Position numbers and translations under genes: made by a program. The notes below the pieces were generated by a model. The model had not been told where the DNA came from and ran no database searches. It saw nothing but the letters and a program-made list of their open reading frames with translations. A DNA stretch of 64,000 bases. Source: Rufibacter psychrotolerans (GTDB lineage Bacteria; Bacteroidota; Bacteroidia; Cytophagales; Hymenobacteraceae). The stretch spans positions 310,001 through 374,000 of the forward strand of contig NZ_JAFFJV010000009.1 in NCBI RefSeq assembly GCF_016924645.1, given 5' to 3'. Below are positions 60,269 through 64,000 of this stretch, piece by piece; within the stretch, counting starts at the first letter, position 1; every line of letters begins with the position of its first letter.

Positions 60269-60404
60269 GTCGCTTTTGATTCAGTCCCGGTGGTTGATAC
60301 ACGCGATATGGTTTAGGGTACCAAATCAGGCGATAAAAGGGCGTTTTAAGCCTGTTTTACAGAAAACGAAGCTAAAACCGGTGTGCGGCCAGCGCTGCTA
60401 TAAA

Positions 60405-60435
60405 ACAAAAAAGCCTGCTCCGGGGAGCAGGCTTT
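60405..60435 (-). terminator. Intrinsic terminator of the DUF892 gene
   Basis: A perfect 12-bp stem, AAAGCCTGCTCC 60410-60421 with its complement 60424-60435, and loop GG. On the minus strand it is followed by TTTTTTGTTTTA; it lies 21 bases beyond the stop. Confidence 0.88.
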
Positions 60436-60456
60436 GCTGAAAGCAAAAAAATACCG

Positions 60457-60948
60457 CTATTCAGCTTTTTCGTTGATGTAGCTCTTGGCCAGATCGTTCA
60501 GGAGCGTGTCGGTTTTTTGCTCTTCTTCCAGGGTTTGTCTGAGCAACTTGGCGGCCTCTGCGTGGCCCAGGCGCTCGGCGAAGTGCGCGGCGGTACCGTA
60601 ACCGGCAATCTCGTAGTGCTCCATGCGCTGGATGGAGGCAATGAGGCCCGCGTCTTTTACTTCAGGGGTCGCATCTTCTTCAATGGTTTCTTCGCCTTCT
60701 TCCACCAGGCCTTCCATGGCTTTGCACTTCATGCGGCCCGGGCTGGTACCCACCAGCTCGCATACTTTCTCCAGACGCTCCTTCTGGGCCCTGGTTTCTT
60801 CCAGGTGCGTTTCAATGGCCTGCTTCAGCTTCTCGTCCTCGGTGGCTTTGATCATCTTGGTCATCGCCGCGATGCCTTGTTTCTCGGCGCTGTAAAGGTC
60901 TTTCAGTTGGTGCTCAAACAGGTCTTCTAATGTCTTTAACTTAGCCAT
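60457..60948 (-). CDS. DUF892 (YciE/YciF-type) ferritin-like protein
   Basis: A 163-residue all-helical protein of the YciF-type ferritin-like family. It begins LKTLEDLFEHQLKDLYSAEK and shows HLEETRAQKERLEKVCE and QRMEHYEIAGYGTAAHFAER; the Glu and His residues in ExxH-like pairs are the expected di-metal ligands. Family members are stress-related, sometimes osmotically induced, with no proven reaction. No signal peptide. It is monocistronic and closed by the hairpin at 60405. Confidence 0.9.
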   Translation of the reverse strand: MAKLKTLEDLFEHQLKDLYSAEKQGIAAMTKMIKATEDEKLKQAIETHLEETRAQKERLEKVCELVGTSPGRMKCKAMEGLVEEGEETIEEDATPEVKDAGLIASIQRMEHYEIAGYGTAAHFAERLGHAEAAKLLRQTLEEEQKTDTLLNDLAKSYINEKAE

Positions 60949-61300
60949 AACGGTATAGGTTCTTTTGGTTAGTATTTGTACTTGCTATACGGGGCGGTAT
61001 TTAAAGGGTTAAGCCACCCGGCTGGACAGCGGGATGATTCTCCTTGTATTCTGACGCTTGATAGTCTGGAAAAAGCGCCATTCCCTATGCCGTAACTGCT
61101 TCTAGCGCAGGCAGCCGGAGTGAGTCAAACTGGTCTGCCAGGAGCGGCCTGCTTTTTCGGGTTCCCGTAATTTTTGGAACGCAACTTGTACTATACTGCC
61201 CCAAACGCTCGTAAGAGAAGAGGGCGAAAGGACGAGGGACTGGCAGAAAATTGGTTCAGAAAGGCTATCTTGTAATGGGATAGCCAGAAAGGAGGAGAAC
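60949..61300. other. Intergenic stretch before the transglycosylase gene
   Basis: About 350 bases with no gene, RNA structure or repeat that I can support. It carries the promoters of two divergent genes, but I could not assign them. Confidence 0.35.
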
Positions 61301-62224
61301 ATGACACACAACATCTGGAAATACTTTGGCGGATTAGGTTTGATTGCCGTGACCCTGCAACTCTGCAGCCAACAGCCTCTGCAAGTGGTGGGTGCCGGTG
61401 CCAACGAATCTGGTCCCGCGTTGGTGCGGGAAGGCGTAATCAAGGCGCCTACGCTGCCTACTTCCCTGACGTTTGCCGGGGAGCCGGTTCCGCTGGACGT
61501 GCCCGATGTGGCCGAGCGTCTGGACCGTGAGTTGCTGGTGAACTCCTATTTGCAGGCCACCACCCTGCTGGGCCTGAAGCGCATGCAGCGCTACCAGCCC
61601 GAGATAGAGCGCCTGCTCCGCGAGAATGACATTCCGCAGGATTTTGTGTACCTCTCCCTGGCTGAAAGCCTGTTCAGTCAGGTCACCTCACCGGCCGGAG
61701 CCTCGGGATTCTGGCAGCTCATGCCCGACACCGCCCGGGGCTATGGCCTCCTGGTGAACGGCGAGGTAGACGAGCGCTTCCACGTAGAGAAAGCCACCCT
61801 GGCTGCCTGCCGGTACCTGAAATCGGCGAAGAAAAAGTTTGGTACCTGGACCAACGCTGCCGCCGCCTATAACCGGGGCGTGGGAGGCATTGACCGGGCG
61901 CTAGAGCGGCAGAAAGTAAGCTCTTACTATGACCTGTACCTGAACGACGAGACTTCCCGGTACATGTTCCGCATCCTGGCGCTGAAAGAAATTCTGGGCA
62001 ATCCGCAGAAGTACGGCTTTGAGTTGCCCAAGGAACAGGGCTATGAGGTCCTGCCCTCCCGTACCTTCAAGGTGACCTCTACTATTCCTGACCTGGCCCA
62101 ATTTGCCGTGGAGCAGGGCACCAATTACAAGACCCTCCGGCTGTACAATCCCTGGATCAAAGCCTATAAGCTCACCGTGGCCCCCGGTAAAGAGTTTGAG
62201 TTGCTTCTGCCTGAGAAATCATAG
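61301..62224 (+). CDS. Lytic transglycosylase (MltD/SLT-like)
   Basis: A 307-residue cell-wall enzyme with one GH23 SLT domain. The catalytic Glu is residue 122 in YLSLAESLFSQ, followed by the usual SPAGASGFWQLMPDTARGYG and AAAAYNRGVGGIDRAL. The N terminus has a hydrophobic segment with cysteine 22 (LQLCSQQ), possibly a lipobox of unusual form. The C-terminal ~60 residues (FKVTSTIPDLAQFAVEQGTN...YNPWI) look like a single LysM-like unit. It cleaves peptidoglycan to anhydromuropeptides. A palindrome lies 123 bases downstream. Confidence 0.9.
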   Translation: MTHNIWKYFGGLGLIAVTLQLCSQQPLQVVGAGANESGPALVREGVIKAPTLPTSLTFAGEPVPLDVPDVAERLDRELLVNSYLQATTLLGLKRMQRYQPEIERLLRENDIPQDFVYLSLAESLFSQVTSPAGASGFWQLMPDTARGYGLLVNGEVDERFHVEKATLAACRYLKSAKKKFGTWTNAAAAYNRGVGGIDRALERQKVSSYYDLYLNDETSRYMFRILALKEILGNPQKYGFELPKEQGYEVLPSRTFKVTSTIPDLAQFAVEQGTNYKTLRLYNPWIKAYKLTVAPGKEFELLLPEKS

Positions 62225-62346
62225 ATTTTTATCCTTCTCAAACTGCGCTTGACAAGAACTTACCGTTCATTTCAGAAGCCGGGAAACAGGCTGAACCGGA
62301 TTTTCTTCTTTGTTGATAGGGGCTGCGTTGGTTAGTAATTGGATTC

Positions 62347-62382
62347 GTTTCTGAGCAGTTTTCTGGAAAACAGGTCAGAAAC
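62347..62382. repeat. Intergenic palindrome, family copy 14
   Basis: GTTTCTGA (62347-62354) pairs with TCAGAAAC (62375-62382), and an inner GTTTT/AAAAC closes around CTGG. It lies 123 bases after the transglycosylase stop. Confidence 0.6.
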
Positions 62383-62534
62383 TAGAGTATTTGCAAACTT
62401 TGCCAAAGGCGCTTCTGCAATAAGGATACATAGAACAACGAGTTAAAATAGGAGAGTAGTTTATGCCCTTTCATACTGAAAGGGCATAAGTCTTTAAGGG
62501 CGGTATCTCTCATCAGGGATCTAAATAAAAACAA

Positions 62535-62566
62535 TTCGGGGCTGATTTGACGAAAACAGCCCCGAA
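62535..62566. repeat. Intergenic palindrome, family copy 15
   Basis: TTCGGGGCTG (62535-62544) pairs perfectly with CAGCCCCGAA (62557-62566), with a TTT/AAA pair further in after one mismatch. It lies 24 bases beyond the stop of the S9 peptidase gene. Confidence 0.7.
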
Positions 62567-62589
62567 ACGTTTCTACTTTCAGCGCACGT

Positions 62590-63999
62590 CTACTTCTTTC
62601 CCACCGCATTGTTAGGCTTCATGAGCTTCCGCTGGAAGAAATCGGCGGTAGCCAATCCTACTTTAAGGGCATTGGCGTGGCTCATCCAATGGTGGGTGTC
62701 ATCTACAATCACCATGGTCTCGTAGGGCACTCCTTTGGCCTCCAGGCGCTGCACCAGATCGGTGCTTTGGCTGAATTGTACGTTACGGTCATCGTCGCCG
62801 TGAATGATCAGAACGGGCGAGGTCCAGCCGTCCACGTGGGCGGTTACCGATGACTGCCAGGCTACTTTGGAGGCCAGGTCCGCATCTGGGGCACGCTCGT
62901 AGCGGTCTGGAGCAGTGATCCCCAAGGTTCTGGTAATGGTGCGGTCATGTACGCCGTGAATGTCAACGCCGGCCGCGAAAAGTTTAGAGTCTTTCGCCAG
63001 AGCCATGGCGGCCAGGTACCCGCCGTAGGAGCCGCCGTAAATCCCGATGCGGGAAGCGTCTACCTGCGGCTGCTGAGCCAGCCATTCACCGGCGGCTTTA
63101 ATGTCCTGATACTCAGAATTGCCTTTGGTGTTGGCGTTCTCGGGATTCTGGAAGTCGTAGCCGTACCCGATGCCCAGACGGTAGTTCACCGAAAGCACCA
63201 CAAACCCCAGGTTGGTCAAATATTGGTTCAAGGCGTACACATTGGAATAGTACTCTGAGTAGTTCCAACCCAGTAACATCTGCCGGGAGGGTCCGCCGTG
63301 CACATACACAATGGCCGGTTTCTTGCCGCCACCTTTGGGTTCAAAAAGCTGCCCGTGGATAGTTGTGCCATCTGGGGCTTTAAAAGTGACCTGTTTGGGG
63401 GTGACCAGTTGTTTGAAGGGCAGTTGAGCAGGAAGCAGGCTTTCTCCCAGCAACGTGGGTTTTCCTTTTTTGAAAGGCATCATAGCAGGCAGGGGATGGC
63501 GCTGGGATGTGGCACTGAAGTATACAATTGAATTTCCGTCACCCGTAACCACCGGAGTCCATTCCAGGTCAGTTCCTGGCGTAAGCACTTCCATGGCTGC
63601 TTTGTCTACGGGTACTCGCGCCACGTGCCTCCGGTCTATGTCTTGCTTGTCTGGGCCGGAATTGGCACTGAATACCAGCCATTTTTTATCGGGGCTCAGG
63701 CGGATGTGCTCGGCCATGAAATTGCCGGGCGTGAGCAGCAGCGCCTTTCCGCCGGTTGCCGGAATAGAGTAGAGGTGGGGCCAGTTGTCCTGGTAAGAGA
63801 GGAACACAATGCGGTCATACGCGGCCCAGTGCAGGTTTGCACCACCGTGGGTGCCGGGAAACGAACCAGCCAGGGTTTTGGGAGCTTCCCACAGTTTGGA
63901 GGCTTTGCCGGTAGAGACTTCGGCCGTCCAGATAGACCAGGGCTGGTGTCTGGGGGCCAATACCGAGTCTGGGGCTCCGCCCATGCCCGGAGTGCGCAC
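62590..63999 (-). CDS. S9-family prolyl oligopeptidase-type peptidase (cut by window edge)
   Basis: The visible 469 residues are the later part of an S9 serine peptidase; the frame is open to the window edge, so the start lies outside. A beta-propeller part (SPDKKWLVFSANSGP, GDGNSIVYFSATSQR) is followed by the alpha/beta-hydrolase domain: PAIVYVHGGPSRQ, the nucleophile Ser in GIYGGSYGGYLA, Asp in LIIHGDDDRNVQF and His in VDDTHHWMSH. The order matches dipeptidyl peptidase IV and acylaminoacyl peptidase relatives, which trim peptides. A signal peptide cannot be judged. Confidence 0.92.
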   Translation of the reverse strand: MRTPGMGGAPDSVLAPRHQPWSIWTAEVSTGKASKLWEAPKTLAGSFPGTHGGANLHWAAYDRIVFLSYQDNWPHLYSIPATGGKALLLTPGNFMAEHIRLSPDKKWLVFSANSGPDKQDIDRRHVARVPVDKAAMEVLTPGTDLEWTPVVTGDGNSIVYFSATSQRHPLPAMMPFKKGKPTLLGESLLPAQLPFKQLVTPKQVTFKAPDGTTIHGQLFEPKGGGKKPAIVYVHGGPSRQMLLGWNYSEYYSNVYALNQYLTNLGFVVLSVNYRLGIGYGYDFQNPENANTKGNSEYQDIKAAGEWLAQQPQVDASRIGIYGGSYGGYLAAMALAKDSKLFAAGVDIHGVHDRTITRTLGITAPDRYERAPDADLASKVAWQSSVTAHVDGWTSPVLIIHGDDDRNVQFSQSTDLVQRLEAKGVPYETMVIVDDTHHWMSHANALKVGLATADFFQRKLMKPNNAVGKK

Positions 64000-64000
64000 A

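Larger units (their letters stand above)
59877..60456. other. Intergenic stretch with several inverted repeats
   Basis: About 580 bases with no gene. A weak palindrome at 59971-59997 (CAG/CTG and CTTTT/AAAAG) and another at 60343-60378 (GTTTTA.GC/GC.TAAAAC) belong to the dispersed family. A large inverted repeat spans 60112-60268 and a terminator lies at 60405-60435; both are listed separately. Confidence 0.5.
62225..62589. other. Intergenic stretch between convergent genes
   Basis: About 365 bases with no gene. Two palindrome family copies lie here, at 62347-62382 (GTTTCTGA/TCAGAAAC with imperfect middle) and 62535-62566. A further hairpin may form at about 62460-62490, where CCCTTTCATACTGAAAGGG is a perfect short inverted repeat. 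Confidence 0.5.

Overview
The window looks like chromosome of a GC-rich member of the Bacteroidota, most likely a Cytophagales relative in or near the Hymenobacteraceae (Rufibacter/Pontibacter type). This is inferred from the SusC/SusD pair, signal peptides and lipoboxes typical of the phylum, promoter-like pairs of the form TTG-N20-nnnnTTTG, and the general gene content. No rRNA, CRISPR array, phage or intact transposase was seen. The genus is a guess.

Layout. 1-5400 is a loosely packed, partly decayed stretch: a GAF-domain fragment with a second degenerate GAF tail, a STAS/SEC14-like gene followed by a paralogue carrying one in-frame stop, an AraC regulator, and two SnoaL/NTF2-like genes. 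It ends at two identical tandem tRNA-Glu(UUC) genes (5438-5625). 5875-15213 holds an unrecognised 426-residue protein, an M1 aminopeptidase, a YjjX-type NTPase, the complete 5-oxoprolinase operon pxpB-pxpC-pxpA with an NRAMP-fold transporter lacking the metal motifs, and an RNA 2'-phosphotransferase. 15282-27018 holds a tricorn-type protease, a siderophore TonB receptor with a PepSY membrane protein, a Tat-exported amidase, a DmpA-type peptidase and a class IV aminotransferase.

27136-55334 is a large glucuronoxylan utilisation locus. A GH10 xylanase, GH67 and GH115 alpha-glucuronidases and a GH43 beta-xylosidase cut the polymer. A SusC/SusD pair imports oligosaccharides. UxaC, a short-chain dehydrogenase (in the place of UxuB) and UxuA take glucuronate towards 2-keto-3-deoxygluconate. 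A xylose porter, XylA and XylB produce xylulose 5-phosphate, and a transaldolase plus a split transketolase feed it into the pentose phosphate pathway. Two LacI-family regulators lie within it, each with candidate operators nearby.

55786-64000 returns to housekeeping genes: a WalJ/YycJ-type metallo-beta-lactamase-fold nuclease candidate, a small membrane protein, the helicase HrpB, a DUF892 ferritin-like protein, a lytic transglycosylase and an S9 peptidase cut by the window edge.

The most striking signal outside genes is a dispersed family of about twenty intergenic palindromes of roughly 30-58 nt. They share a layout of GTTT(T/C) / GGGCC-like block / TTTT / short loop, then the mirror image. 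The arm sequences differ between copies while pairing is kept. The best-paired copies lie just after stop codons and the poorest ones lie in 5' or divergent regions. This suggests a structure-selected 3'-end element rather than a recently spread repeat. All coordinates and pairings were read by eye.
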